Shown one piece after another: positions 10,030-18,511 of a DNA stretch of 64,000 bases. Position numbers and translations under genes: made by a program. How positions within the stretch are numbered: the first letter of the stretch is position 1; each line of letters starts with the position of its first letter. Origin of the DNA: Lutibacter sp. (lineage in GTDB: Bacteria > Bacteroidota > Bacteroidia > Flavobacteriales > Flavobacteriaceae); NCBI GenBank assembly GCA_030683995.1, contig JAUXPH010000040.1, forward strand, positions 186,001-250,000, written 5' to 3'. Below the pieces are notes generated by a model, which was not told the DNA's origin, made no database searches, and saw nothing but the letters and a program-made list of their open reading frames with translations.

Positions 10030-10265
10030 AAAAATATTTAATAACACAGCCATTGCTATTTGCAATACAAATTTTTTCGCAATCCATAAGCCTTCTAAAA
10101 GAAGCCAAGTATAAAATTGGTGATGATTTGGCTTGGGAAAATCCTTTTTTTAATGATTTTGATTGGGTAAAAATTGCAGACAATAAATATCTAAATTTAG
10201 TTCCTCTTGCAATAGCTGGTCAAACAGATGGCGCAATAACGATTCAGTTTCCTTTAAATGATTAA
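10026..10265 (+). pseudogene. Internally deleted remnant of a GH127-like secreted enzyme gene
   Basis: A 79-codon frame starting at the GH3 stop (ATGA overlap). Its N-terminus has a signal-like segment (MKKYLITQPLLFAIQIFSQS) followed by YKIGDDLAWENPFFNDFDW, which matches FNIGDNPEWANPNFDDSHW at the mature start of the GH127 protein at 20504-23149. Its C-terminus, LNLVPLAIAGQTDGAITI, matches YLVPFAEASQTEGDMRVW at the very end of that protein. Thus the first and last pieces of a roughly 850-residue enzyme are joined in frame with the middle missing. It has no catalytic part. It is probably a deletion scar that stayed in frame; a functional mini-protein is unlikely but not excluded, since the frame is intact and translationally coupled. 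Confidence 0.7.
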
Positions 10266-10271
10266 AATAAT

Positions 10272-11729
10272 ATGAAAAAAATAAGCACCTTAATTTTATT
10301 ACTTGCAATCAGTAGCATTTCTTATGCCCAGATTAAGCAAGAAAGCCGGTACTTTATTCAAGAAAGCAAAACAAGTCATGGTTCGGTCTATTATATCAGC
10401 CATTCTGAAAATATGCCAAAAATAAAAGATGCAAAGTTGATTTTTTCTTCAACTTCGAGTGACATATTGCAACAAATAAAACCGAAGTCTGGAGATCAAA
10501 TTCTGTTTGAATCTGGAGATTTTTTTCAGGGCAGTTTGAATATAGAAGCACAGGGAAAACTAAACGCTCCAATTAAGATTAGCCGTTTTGGAAAAGGAAA
10601 CCGCCCAGTGCTAGATGGCAATGGAGCGAAAGCCGTTATTTCGTTGTTGAATCCTGCTTACTTCGTTATTGAAAACTTGGAAATCATGAACGAGAAAGGG
10701 GATTATGGGATTCTAATAGAAGCAAAAAATAGTGGAGAATTAAAAAACATCACGATTCAGGATTGTGAAATTCATAGTGTCTTTTTAGCTTCGAAAAAGA
10801 AAGAAGTAGCCACAAATGACGACAATAAATATCATGGCGGAATCAAGGTGATTATTTATAAAGGTGAACAACCCTCTTGGTGGAATGGTTTTGTGGTTCA
10901 AAGAAACTATATTCATAATCTGGGTCTTTGCGGGTTCAGCATCAGAAGTGAATATTTATTGCACAAAAATGCACGAGGAAACGAAGCGCCTTTTCCTTCC
11001 TTCAATGTATTGATGGAAAATAACAGCATCAAAAATATTATACGGGATGGTGTTATTATGGCCGAAGTTGATGGCGCAATTATGCAATACAATGAATTAT
11101 GTAGAATTGGGCAAATGGGATTAGCCAATGGAATTTGGTTTTGGGACGCCCAAAATTCTGTTATCCAACGAAATATTGGTTATGAATGCCATTCTTTCCA
11201 AAACGACGGAGGTCCTTTTAGCATAGATTATTACAGTACAAATTGTGCAATACAATATAATTATAGCTATAACAATGACGGACCGGGTATGATGGCATTT
11301 GGAAACCACGAATCGGGAAAAGGAAATCTAATAAAAGGAAATGTGAGTTATAATGACAATCGAATGAACCAAGATGACGGATTTGCGGCAATTACTATTC
11401 TTAGCGCGGCAACCGAAGTGATTGTTGAGGACAATACCGTTATTGCTGGTTCGGGAACTAACTATCTGGTTGATCATCTTGATTGGGAAGGAAAACCACT
11501 TGATGTATTGTATAGAAATAATAAATTTTATGGAAATAATAATGCACAGTTTGGCAGGTTTTTGAACACAGGAGCCAAATTTGAAGGCAATATTTTTACC
11601 AATGTCCCTAATTTACCTGAAAATATAATTGGAGAAAAAAATCAAACGATTTTCGACAAGAAGTTTGCTGATAAATTGGCAAAAAAACTTAATGTGGGGG
11701 TTCAAAAATCTGATTTTTTAGTAAAATAG
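10272..11729 (+). CDS. Secreted right-handed parallel beta-helix protein
   Basis: Signal peptide MKKISTLILLLAISSISYAQ, then a long right-handed beta-helix with repeating turns of N/G-rich rungs (for example ENLEIMNEKGDYGILIEAKN, IIRDGVIMAEVDGAIMQYNE, IIRNIGYECHSF-like rungs). An early stretch SGDQILFESGDFFQGSL and PIKISRFGKGNRPVLDGNG is typical of the pectate-lyase-like/'right-handed parallel beta-helix repeat-containing' family. Such proteins in polysaccharide loci are often lyases, epimerases or glycosidases acting on acidic or galactan-type glycans, but no family-specific catalytic set is recognisable here. 485 residues. It begins 6 nt after the remnant gene and shares a similar signal-peptide coding sequence with the GH5 gene at 13422. 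Confidence 0.85.
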   Translation: MKKISTLILLLAISSISYAQIKQESRYFIQESKTSHGSVYYISHSENMPKIKDAKLIFSSTSSDILQQIKPKSGDQILFESGDFFQGSLNIEAQGKLNAPIKISRFGKGNRPVLDGNGAKAVISLLNPAYFVIENLEIMNEKGDYGILIEAKNSGELKNITIQDCEIHSVFLASKKKEVATNDDNKYHGGIKVIIYKGEQPSWWNGFVVQRNYIHNLGLCGFSIRSEYLLHKNARGNEAPFPSFNVLMENNSIKNIIRDGVIMAEVDGAIMQYNELCRIGQMGLANGIWFWDAQNSVIQRNIGYECHSFQNDGGPFSIDYYSTNCAIQYNYSYNNDGPGMMAFGNHESGKGNLIKGNVSYNDNRMNQDDGFAAITILSAATEVIVEDNTVIAGSGTNYLVDHLDWEGKPLDVLYRNNKFYGNNNAQFGRFLNTGAKFEGNIFTNVPNLPENIIGEKNQTIFDKKFADKLAKKLNVGVQKSDFLVK

Positions 11730-11783
11730 AAACCTATCCTTTTTTGATGAAATGAATATGAAATCAATTAAATAATTACAGAA

Positions 11784-13394
11784 ATGAAAAAATATATAAT
11801 AATCACAGCCTTATTATTTATAGTACAGTCTTGTTCACCGGAAAAGTCTAAAAAAGAAACAACAAAACAGCAAACTGTTACACTTTCAAAAGAAGTTTTA
11901 AAAGACAAAATTGCCGGCGGATGGGCTGGAAAAATGATAGGGGTTACTTATGGTGCGCCTACCGAGTTCAAGGCTCAAGGCAAGACTTTTGAGGATCCAA
12001 TTAATTGGGTTCCTGCCGATGTGAAAGGCTCTATTTGGCAAGATGACATTTATGTGCAACTTACTTTTATGGAAACTATGGATCAATATGGTGTTGATGC
12101 TCCCGCTGCAAAATTCCAAGAGTTGTTTGCAAAATCGGGTTATATGTTATGGCATGCAAATGTTCAAGGAAGAAAGAATTATTTCGACGGGATTTATCCA
12201 CCTTTATCTGGAAACCCCGAATTTAATCTTCATGCCGATGATATTGATTTTCAAATTGAAGCCGATTATATTGGTTTTATATGTCCTGGAATGCCTCAGT
12301 CTGCCAATAAAATTGCCTATAAAATAGGACATATTATGAATTATGGCGACGGCGTTTATGGAGGCGTTTTTGTGGCCGCTTTATACTCTGAAGCTTTTTT
12401 GGAAAACGACATCAATAAAATTGTTGATAAAGCATTGTTATCTATTCCATCTAAAAGTGATTATGCAAAAATCATTAATGATGTTATTGTATTGCACAAA
12501 CATTATCCAACTAACTGGCGCAAAGCTTGGCAAGAATTAGAAAATAAATGGGGTAAAGTAAATATTTGCGAAGCTGGTAAAACTTTTAATATTGATGCAA
12601 AACTAAATGGAGCCTATGTTATTATGGGTCTTCTTTACGGAGATGGTGATGTTGATAAAACGATGGAAATTGCTACCCGTTCTGGCCAGGATTCCGATTG
12701 TAATCCGTCAACTGCTGTTGCCGTTTTGGGAGTCATTAAAGGATTTAGCGGTTTCCCAATTGCCTATCAAAAAGCTGTTGAAGCAATGGGAGATTCGCTG
12801 TTTGACAACACTTCTTATTCGTTCAATAAAGCAGTAAATAGCACTGTAAAATATGCACAAGAGATGATTGTCAAAAATAGAGGGAAAGTTGGAGAAAAAG
12901 ATTTGACCATCAACGTTCAAAATCCTGTTGCTTTTCCATTGGAAGATGCTTTTCCAAAACTTGTTTTTGACAAAAGAGTCAATATTTTTGCTTCGTCAAC
13001 TGATGCATGGAAAACCAAAGGAATATGGGAAGACAGCAATGATAAAAAATCTAAATACAGCAATAAAGCAGGTGATGAAATAAGTTTCACTTTTGAAGGA
13101 ACAGGAGTTTCTATTGAAGGAAACTGGGTAAAAGATGGAGGAATGGCAGATGTTTTTGTAGATGGAATATTCAAACGCACTATCGATTGTTATTTCGATT
13201 ATGCAAAGCAAGAACATCGAGGCATAAATATCTTTCACATACTCAATCTTCCCGATGGAAAGCACACCCTAAAACTCGTTGTCAAGGGCACAAAAAATCC
13301 TATATCTGCGGATGCAAATATTTATGTTTCAGAAGCAGTTATTTATAAAACAGCAACTAAAACCAATGAAAATTTTAAGTTTACTTTCCAATAA
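11784..13394 (+). CDS. ADP-ribosylglycohydrolase-family lipoprotein with C-terminal jelly-roll-like domain
   Basis: Lipoprotein signal MKKYIIITALLFIVQSC (Cys17). Residues ~30-370 form an ADP-ribosyl-glycohydrolase-type helical domain: GGWAGKMIGVTYGAPTEF, the metal-binding pair in WQDDIYVQ (Asp87, Asp88; the family usually has DDT) and RSGQDSDCNPSTAVAVLG (Asp303, Asp305), equivalent to the family GxDTD motif. Residues ~385-536 are a separate beta-rich domain (FEGTGVSIEGNW ... YVSEAVIY) resembling carbohydrate-binding jelly rolls. An exported lipoprotein inside a glycan locus is unlikely to act on ADP-ribosylated proteins; a glycosidase role on N- or O-linked pentosyl groups is an inference. 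Spacing 54 nt from the beta-helix gene and 27 nt to GH5, so one operon. Confidence 0.85.
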   Translation: MKKYIIITALLFIVQSCSPEKSKKETTKQQTVTLSKEVLKDKIAGGWAGKMIGVTYGAPTEFKAQGKTFEDPINWVPADVKGSIWQDDIYVQLTFMETMDQYGVDAPAAKFQELFAKSGYMLWHANVQGRKNYFDGIYPPLSGNPEFNLHADDIDFQIEADYIGFICPGMPQSANKIAYKIGHIMNYGDGVYGGVFVAALYSEAFLENDINKIVDKALLSIPSKSDYAKIINDVIVLHKHYPTNWRKAWQELENKWGKVNICEAGKTFNIDAKLNGAYVIMGLLYGDGDVDKTMEIATRSGQDSDCNPSTAVAVLGVIKGFSGFPIAYQKAVEAMGDSLFDNTSYSFNKAVNSTVKYAQEMIVKNRGKVGEKDLTINVQNPVAFPLEDAFPKLVFDKRVNIFASSTDAWKTKGIWEDSNDKKSKYSNKAGDEISFTFEGTGVSIEGNWVKDGGMADVFVDGIFKRTIDCYFDYAKQEHRGINIFHILNLPDGKHTLKLVVKGTKNPISADANIYVSEAVIYKTATKTNENFKFTFQ

Positions 13395-13421
13395 AACGGT
13401 TTTAATTAAAAATAATATTTA

Positions 13422-15065
13422 ATGAAAACAATCAGCACTTTAATTTTAGCAATAGCTATTGGATGTTCTGCTTACTCACAATCAAAAAAGGAAAAAAACT
13501 TAACTTTTTTGCACACTTCTGGCCAGGATATTGTTAACGAATCGGGCAATAAAGTATATTTAAAAGGAGTTGGGCTTGGAAATTGGATGTTACCAGAAGG
13601 CTATATGTGGCTTTTTGGTGGAGCTGGAGATAGACCCAGAAAAATTGAAAAAGTTATTTCTGATTTAATTGGAGACGAAAAAGCCAATGAATTTTGGAAA
13701 AACTATCGCAGAGATTACATTACCGAAGCTGACATTAAACGAATTGCTGAATTGGGTTTTAACTCCGTACGTCCTGCCTTAAATTCAAGATTATTTCTCA
13801 CGGAAAGCGAAAATCCGGTGTATGTAGATGAAGGATTTCAACTCTTGGATAACTTAATTCAATGGTGCAAAAAATATAAAATTTATGTTATTATTGATAT
13901 GCACGGAGCTCCGGGCGGACAGACTGGGCAAAATATTGACGATAGCCCTAATAATTTGCCAGAATTATTTATAGAACCCAAATATCAAGATCAATTAGTA
14001 AATCTTTGGTTAAAAATTGTAGATAAATATAAAGATGAACCTGTGGTTGCAGCTTACGATTTACTGAATGAACCTTTGCCTAAAAACACAGGTGCTGCTG
14101 ATAAATACAAGCATTTATTAGTGCCTTTGTATCAAAGATTAACTGCCGAAATCAGAAAAATAGATAGCAAACACATGATTACTCTGGAAGGTTTTGATTG
14201 GAGTAATGATTGGTCGTTATTTGACAAACCTTTTGACAATAATACCTTTTATCAATTCCATTATTACTGCTGGGCAAATCCTGATAATTTAGGCTCAATT
14301 GATGAGTATCTGATTAAACGAAAACAACTCAATACACCTATTTGGGTAGGCGAAACTGGGGAACAAGACAACACCATTTATTGGGCAACTTCACAATTAT
14401 TAAAGCATAACAATATTGGCTATTCCTTTTGGCCTTACAAACGAATGAGCACAAAAAAGCCTTCGCTAATTACTATAAAAAAGCCTATCGATTGGGATTT
14501 GATTGTTGCTTACACTGAAGGCAAAGACAAGCCTTCAGCTGATATTTCAGAAAAAATATTGAATGAATTTTTAGAGAATATTAAACTGGAGAATTGCGAA
14601 TTTTTTGAAGACGTTTGCAACGCCATTAACACTAGAATCCCAGGAAAAATTGAAGCAGAGAATTATGGATTTGAAGGATATAATAAATCTTATTTTGTTA
14701 TAGACACACTAAGTAAATCTGAATTTTATAGAAAAAGTGAACCGGTAAAAATAAAATTAGACAGCAAAGTTAAAGATCAGTTTTGGTCTGATCAATCTGT
14801 CGAACTTCAAAAATCAGAATGGCTGGTTTATAATTTTGACTGTTTAAACAATAAGAAACATAAATTAACGATGGGTGCATCAGCCAATGATTTACCTACG
14901 GAATTAGAAATTTGGATTAACAATAAAAAAGTAAATTTTACGGTAAGCAATAAAAACTTCAGCGAAGTGAAGGTTGGTAATTTTAAATTAAAAAAAGGAG
15001 AAAACAAAATTAAAATTTTGGTCAAATCTAATAGTCTGAAATTAGATTGGTTTAAATTCGATTAA
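13422..15065 (+). CDS. GH5-type beta-glycanase with C-terminal carbohydrate-binding domain
   Basis: Signal peptide MKTISTLILAIAIGCSAYSQ. Catalytic (beta/alpha)8 domain ~residues 30-385: GVGLGNWMLPEGYMW at the first strand, FNSVRPALNSRLF, the acid/base in DLLNEPLPK (Glu217) and the nucleophile in WVGETGEQD (Glu311), spacing right for GH5. The linker leads to a C-terminal domain (~405-547) beginning RIPGKIEAENY, a CBM6/CBM35-like start, and ending LKLDWFKFD. Likely an endo- or exo-acting beta-glucanase or mannanase; subfamily cannot be set by eye, though the GNW start recalls exo-beta-1,3-glucanase-like GH5 members. A degraded second copy of the end of this carbohydrate-binding domain lies at 18324-18460. 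Confidence 0.88.
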   Translation: MKTISTLILAIAIGCSAYSQSKKEKNLTFLHTSGQDIVNESGNKVYLKGVGLGNWMLPEGYMWLFGGAGDRPRKIEKVISDLIGDEKANEFWKNYRRDYITEADIKRIAELGFNSVRPALNSRLFLTESENPVYVDEGFQLLDNLIQWCKKYKIYVIIDMHGAPGGQTGQNIDDSPNNLPELFIEPKYQDQLVNLWLKIVDKYKDEPVVAAYDLLNEPLPKNTGAADKYKHLLVPLYQRLTAEIRKIDSKHMITLEGFDWSNDWSLFDKPFDNNTFYQFHYYCWANPDNLGSIDEYLIKRKQLNTPIWVGETGEQDNTIYWATSQLLKHNNIGYSFWPYKRMSTKKPSLITIKKPIDWDLIVAYTEGKDKPSADISEKILNEFLENIKLENCEFFEDVCNAINTRIPGKIEAENYGFEGYNKSYFVIDTLSKSEFYRKSEPVKIKLDSKVKDQFWSDQSVELQKSEWLVYNFDCLNNKKHKLTMGASANDLPTELEIWINNKKVNFTVSNKNFSEVKVGNFKLKKGENKIKILVKSNSLKLDWFKFD

Positions 15066-15260
15066 GATTAGAAAATGCTTGGTATATTTAAAATTCATAC
15101 AATAATTAGACTGCATACCCAATAAAATAAGAAGATTTACCAAAATATAAATTGTAAAAGCATCCGAATTATGAAAAATATAAAATTGAAAAATTAAACT
15201 AACAAGCGAAATGAAAAAAATGATTATCAAATCTATTTATCACAATCAAAAATATATATC

Positions 15261-15704
15261 ATGAAAAAAGACAACTTTCAATCTCTGGGATACACCCTTG
15301 CTGTGTTTGGCGTGGCAATTATATTGTTATGGATTGGCATTTTTAAATTTACTCCAACAGAAGCCAAAGCCATTGAAGGATTGGTAAAAAATAGTTTTAT
15401 AGTTAGTTGGTTATATAAAATAACCACAGTACAGGGTGCTTCAAACATTATTGGCAGCATTGAAATTGTTGCGGCTGTTTGTCTGCTGCTTTCATTTTTC
15501 TGGAAAAAGGCTGGAGTATTGGGCGGTATATTATCCATAATAACCTTTCTTGTTACGCTGAGCTTTTTATTTACAACTCCAGGCGTCTTTTCAATCGTTG
15601 ATGGAGTGCCTGTTACCGAATTCTTTATTTTAAAAGATATAATGGCGCTGGGTATATCAATGATGGTTCTGGGTAAAAGTATCCAACATGCCAGCGATGA
15701 ATAG
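15261..15704 (+). CDS. DUF417/YkgB-family inner-membrane protein
   Basis: A 147-residue protein with four predicted membrane helices (about residues 9-27, 50-70, 77-97, 118-137). The stretch WIGIFKFTPTEAKAIEGLVKN is the hallmark of the DUF417/YkgB family, which includes E. coli RclC, linked to resistance to reactive chlorine. No catalytic residues are evident. It is embedded between GH5 and GH27 genes (195 nt before, 52 nt after) on the same strand, so it is probably co-transcribed with the glycan enzymes, an odd place for a stress-linked membrane protein. Its role in the locus is unknown; a redox- or quinone-linked activity supporting sugar oxidation is conceivable but not shown. Confidence 0.85.
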   Translation: MKKDNFQSLGYTLAVFGVAIILLWIGIFKFTPTEAKAIEGLVKNSFIVSWLYKITTVQGASNIIGSIEIVAAVCLLLSFFWKKAGVLGGILSIITFLVTLSFLFTTPGVFSIVDGVPVTEFFILKDIMALGISMMVLGKSIQHASDE

Positions 15705-15756
15705 AAATCAATTACAAAGGATAAGAAATAAAAATTGAAAAATTAAATTAAAAATT

Positions 15757-16944
15757 ATGAAACAACTATTTTTTACAGTATTGCTAATCTTTTCAATAAG
15801 TATGAGTGCCCAAAAGTTTGAAGGTTTGGCCAAAACGCCTCCAATGGGTTGGAACAGCTGGAATAAGTTCGCTTGCAACGTAGATGAAAAATTAATTAGG
15901 GAAACAGCAGATGCGATGGCTTCAAGCGGTATGAAAGACGCCGGTTATGAGTACATTGTAATTGATGATTGCTGGCAAGTTTCCCGAGATGAAAACGGAA
16001 ATATTGTGCCTGATCCGGAACGATTTCCCTCCGGTATGAAAGCCCTTGCCGATTATATTCACTCTAAAGGGTTGAAGTTTGGTTTGTACTCCTGTGCCGG
16101 CAGCAAGACCTGCGAAGGCAGACCCGGCGGTCGTGGACACGAATATCAAGATGCCAGAGCCTATGCTGCTTGGGGTGTTGATTATTTAAAATATGATTTT
16201 TGTAACACCGATGCCCAAAAAGCAGAAGGATCCTATAAAGTGATGCGTGACGCATTGTTTGCTGCTAAACGTCCCATTGTTTTCAGCATTTGCGAATGGG
16301 GTACCACTGAACCTTGGACTTGGGCAAAAAACGTAGGACATCTTTGGAGAACTACCAGTGATATTATGAATTGCTGGGATTGTAAAGTAAATTGGGGCGG
16401 AATGGGCTGGACATTAGTTATGGATAAAAATGAACCACTCGGAAAATATGCCGGTTCCGGAGGTTGGAACGACCCTGATATGCTCCAAGTTGGAAACGGA
16501 GTTTTGACTGATGTGGAATCCCGTTCTCATTTTACAATGTGGGCTATGATGGCGGCACCATTGATTACCGGAAACGATATTCGATCAATGACTCCTGCAA
16601 TTAAAGAAATATTGACAAACAAAGAAATTATTGCTTTGAATCAGGATTCCCTTGGGAAACAAGGTTATAGATGGTGGACGCTGGATGGCAATATTGAGCT
16701 TTGGATCAAATCGCTTTCAAACGGTGAAATTGCCTTGTGTTTTTTTAACAGAAGCGGTGAAGTTAAAAATATTGATATTGACTGGAAAAAATATTTTGGC
16801 AAACTTGACGGTAAGTCACAAGGGATTACTGACAAGACAATCATCCGTGATTTATGGCTCAAAAAAAATATTGGAACAACAGGTAAAAATATGAAAGCCA
16901 CCATACAAGCTCATGATGTATTGACTATCAAATTGAGTAAATAA
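15757..16944 (+). CDS. GH27 alpha-galactosidase (secreted)
   Basis: Removes alpha-linked galactose from galacto-oligosaccharides or side chains; some GH27 enzymes act on beta-L-arabinopyranose instead. Signal peptide MKQLFFTVLLIFSISMSAQ. Typical GH27 landmarks: LAKTPPMGWNSWNKFAC, YIVIDDCWQ, GLKFGLYSCAG, the nucleophile in YLKYDFCN (Asp147) and the acid/base in GGWNDPDML (Asp239). Cys pairs at CAGSKTC and CNTD/CEW positions fit the family's disulfides. A C-terminal beta-sandwich (~305-395) completes the fold; 395 residues is standard. Part of the same-strand enzyme run, 52 nt after the DUF417 gene and 59 nt before the next. Confidence 0.95.
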   Translation: MKQLFFTVLLIFSISMSAQKFEGLAKTPPMGWNSWNKFACNVDEKLIRETADAMASSGMKDAGYEYIVIDDCWQVSRDENGNIVPDPERFPSGMKALADYIHSKGLKFGLYSCAGSKTCEGRPGGRGHEYQDARAYAAWGVDYLKYDFCNTDAQKAEGSYKVMRDALFAAKRPIVFSICEWGTTEPWTWAKNVGHLWRTTSDIMNCWDCKVNWGGMGWTLVMDKNEPLGKYAGSGGWNDPDMLQVGNGVLTDVESRSHFTMWAMMAAPLITGNDIRSMTPAIKEILTNKEIIALNQDSLGKQGYRWWTLDGNIELWIKSLSNGEIALCFFNRSGEVKNIDIDWKKYFGKLDGKSQGITDKTIIRDLWLKKNIGTTGKNMKATIQAHDVLTIKLSK

Positions 16945-17003
16945 TTTAGAGTTTTCTTTTAAACTTCCTATAGTTTTTAGCCTAAAATAAATAAAGTAAA
17001 AAG

Positions 17004-18323
17004 ATGAAATTTTCAAGAAGACATTTTATAAAAACAACAGCTATCTCTGCTACAAGCTTGGTATTTTTGCCATCTTGTAAGTCATTTTTTTTACAAGAAG
17101 ACACTCAAAACTATGATGTTCCTGAATCTTTACAAAAAGAAATGTATCAAAAAGCAATTGCTATTGCGAAAAGCAAAATAAGAGGAGGAATTAACGACCC
17201 CGTTTTTAAAAAACCGTATGTAGATGCGGCTTTTAGCAGTAATATTTTTTATTGGGACACTTGTTTTATTTCTTGTTATGCCAAATATCATCAAGACGAA
17301 CTTCCTATCATCAATGCGTTAGATAATTTTTATAATTTGATGGATACGGATGGTTTTATCTGTCGTGAATTTACCAAAGATGGAAAACCTTTTTGGCCCA
17401 AAGAGCATCCTGTAAGTGCAAATCCACCACTTTTGGCTTTTGCTGAATTGGAATTATATTCCATTAATAAAGATAAAAATCGGCTAAAAAAAGTATATCC
17501 TTTTTTAGTAAAACATTTTGAATTTTGGGTCAAAAATTATCGAGGCGATGACAACCTTTTCTTTGGAGATGGTTTAGCAACAGGAATGGATAATATTGAC
17601 CGTTTTCCAGAAGGTTGGCAAGATGACCACAAGGGAATTCCGCTGAAACTTATATATCCAGAAATATTTGATTATAATTGGCCAAGTAAGAATTGGAACG
17701 TTCAAGGAAGAATGGTGGACACTTCCTGTCAAATGGCTCTTTTTGCGAAAAATCTTGTGGAAATGGCAACGATAATAAATAAAAAAGAAGATATTAAATA
17801 TTATACTAATTTTTATAAAGAAACCAAAGATGCCATTAATAATCTTTGTTGGAATGAGCAAGACAGTTTTTATTACGATTTAGGTTATTCAAAACAAATA
17901 AAACGCAAACATATTGGAATGTTTTGGGTGTTAATTGCCGAAGTTATCCCAAAAGAAAAACTGTCTAAATTTTTAGCACATCTTACCAATCCCGATGAAT
18001 TTTGGCGAAAAATCCCAATTGCAACCACACCTGCTGACGAAAAAGGATTTAATCCAAAAGGCGAATATTGGAAAGGTAGCGTTTGGGCACCAACAAATTA
18101 TATGATTTTACTAGGATTAAAAAAATACAAACAAGATAAAATTGCAACCGATTTAGCCAAACAATATTATTGGGCTGTAGCCGAAGTCTATAAAAAAACA
18201 GGAACATTTTGGGAAAATTACGCTCCCGATTTTATAGAGCCGGGAAATAGTTCTCGACCAAATTTTTGTGGCTGGACAGGAATTGTTCCCATAGCAGTTT
18301 ACAATGAGTACGTAAAAAAATAA
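17004..18323 (+). CDS. GH37/GH63-like (trehalase-fold) glycosidase, Tat-exported lipoprotein
   Basis: N-terminus carries a twin-arginine signal (SRRHFIK at residues 4-10) and a lipobox ending LPSC (Cys25), so it is probably folded in the cytoplasm, exported by Tat and lipidated. The mature part is an (alpha/alpha)6-barrel enzyme of the trehalase/MGH1-like clan: NIFYWDTCF near the start, DGLATGMDNIDRFPEGW in the middle, and YWKGSVWAPTNYMILLGL plus FWENYAPDF towards the end, the last two containing the conserved acidic pair of the clan. 439 residues is short for GH63 but normal for bacterial single-domain members. Likely an alpha-glycosidase on the imported oligosaccharide; specific linkage unknown. 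59 nt after GH27; a decayed gene fragment lies directly downstream. Confidence 0.82.
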   Translation: MKFSRRHFIKTTAISATSLVFLPSCKSFFLQEDTQNYDVPESLQKEMYQKAIAIAKSKIRGGINDPVFKKPYVDAAFSSNIFYWDTCFISCYAKYHQDELPIINALDNFYNLMDTDGFICREFTKDGKPFWPKEHPVSANPPLLAFAELELYSINKDKNRLKKVYPFLVKHFEFWVKNYRGDDNLFFGDGLATGMDNIDRFPEGWQDDHKGIPLKLIYPEIFDYNWPSKNWNVQGRMVDTSCQMALFAKNLVEMATIINKKEDIKYYTNFYKETKDAINNLCWNEQDSFYYDLGYSKQIKRKHIGMFWVLIAEVIPKEKLSKFLAHLTNPDEFWRKIPIATTPADEKGFNPKGEYWKGSVWAPTNYMILLGLKKYKQDKIATDLAKQYYWAVAEVYKKTGTFWENYAPDFIEPGNSSRPNFCGWTGIVPIAVYNEYVKK

Positions 18324-18460
18324 AAAGTAAATTTCACAGTAAGCAATAAAGACTTGAGCGAAGTAACAGTTGGTGATTTTAAATTAATAAATGGGAAAAT
18401 AAAATTAAAATTATAGTCAAATCAAACAGTTTGAAATTAGATTGGTTTAAATTTAATTAA
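18324..18460 (+). pseudogene. Fragment of a GH5-type carbohydrate-binding tail
   Basis: The interval after the previous stop aligns with the end of the GH5 gene (about 14930-15065). Readable residues KVNFTVSNKDLSEVTVGDFK match KVNFTVSNKNFSEVKVGNFK, and the end LKLDWFKFN-stop matches LKLDWFKFD-stop. One base is missing near 18389 relative to the GH5 copy, shifting the frame and creating an early stop, so this is a non-functional leftover, probably the 3' end of a lost second GH with the same binding domain. Confidence 0.8.
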
Positions 18461-18511
18461 GTGGAATTAGATTAAAAACACATTTGAATTATTAAAATAG
18501 AAACAAGTAAA

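Noticed and set aside
10026-10265. Independent small secreted protein of its own family
   Set aside because: Both ends match a single larger enzyme in the same locus, so a deletion remnant explains it better, though not conclusively.
12043-12837. Three plus-strand frames inside the ADP-ribosylglycohydrolase-like gene
   Set aside because: They are out-of-frame shadows of a gene with clear domain motifs and have no features of their own.
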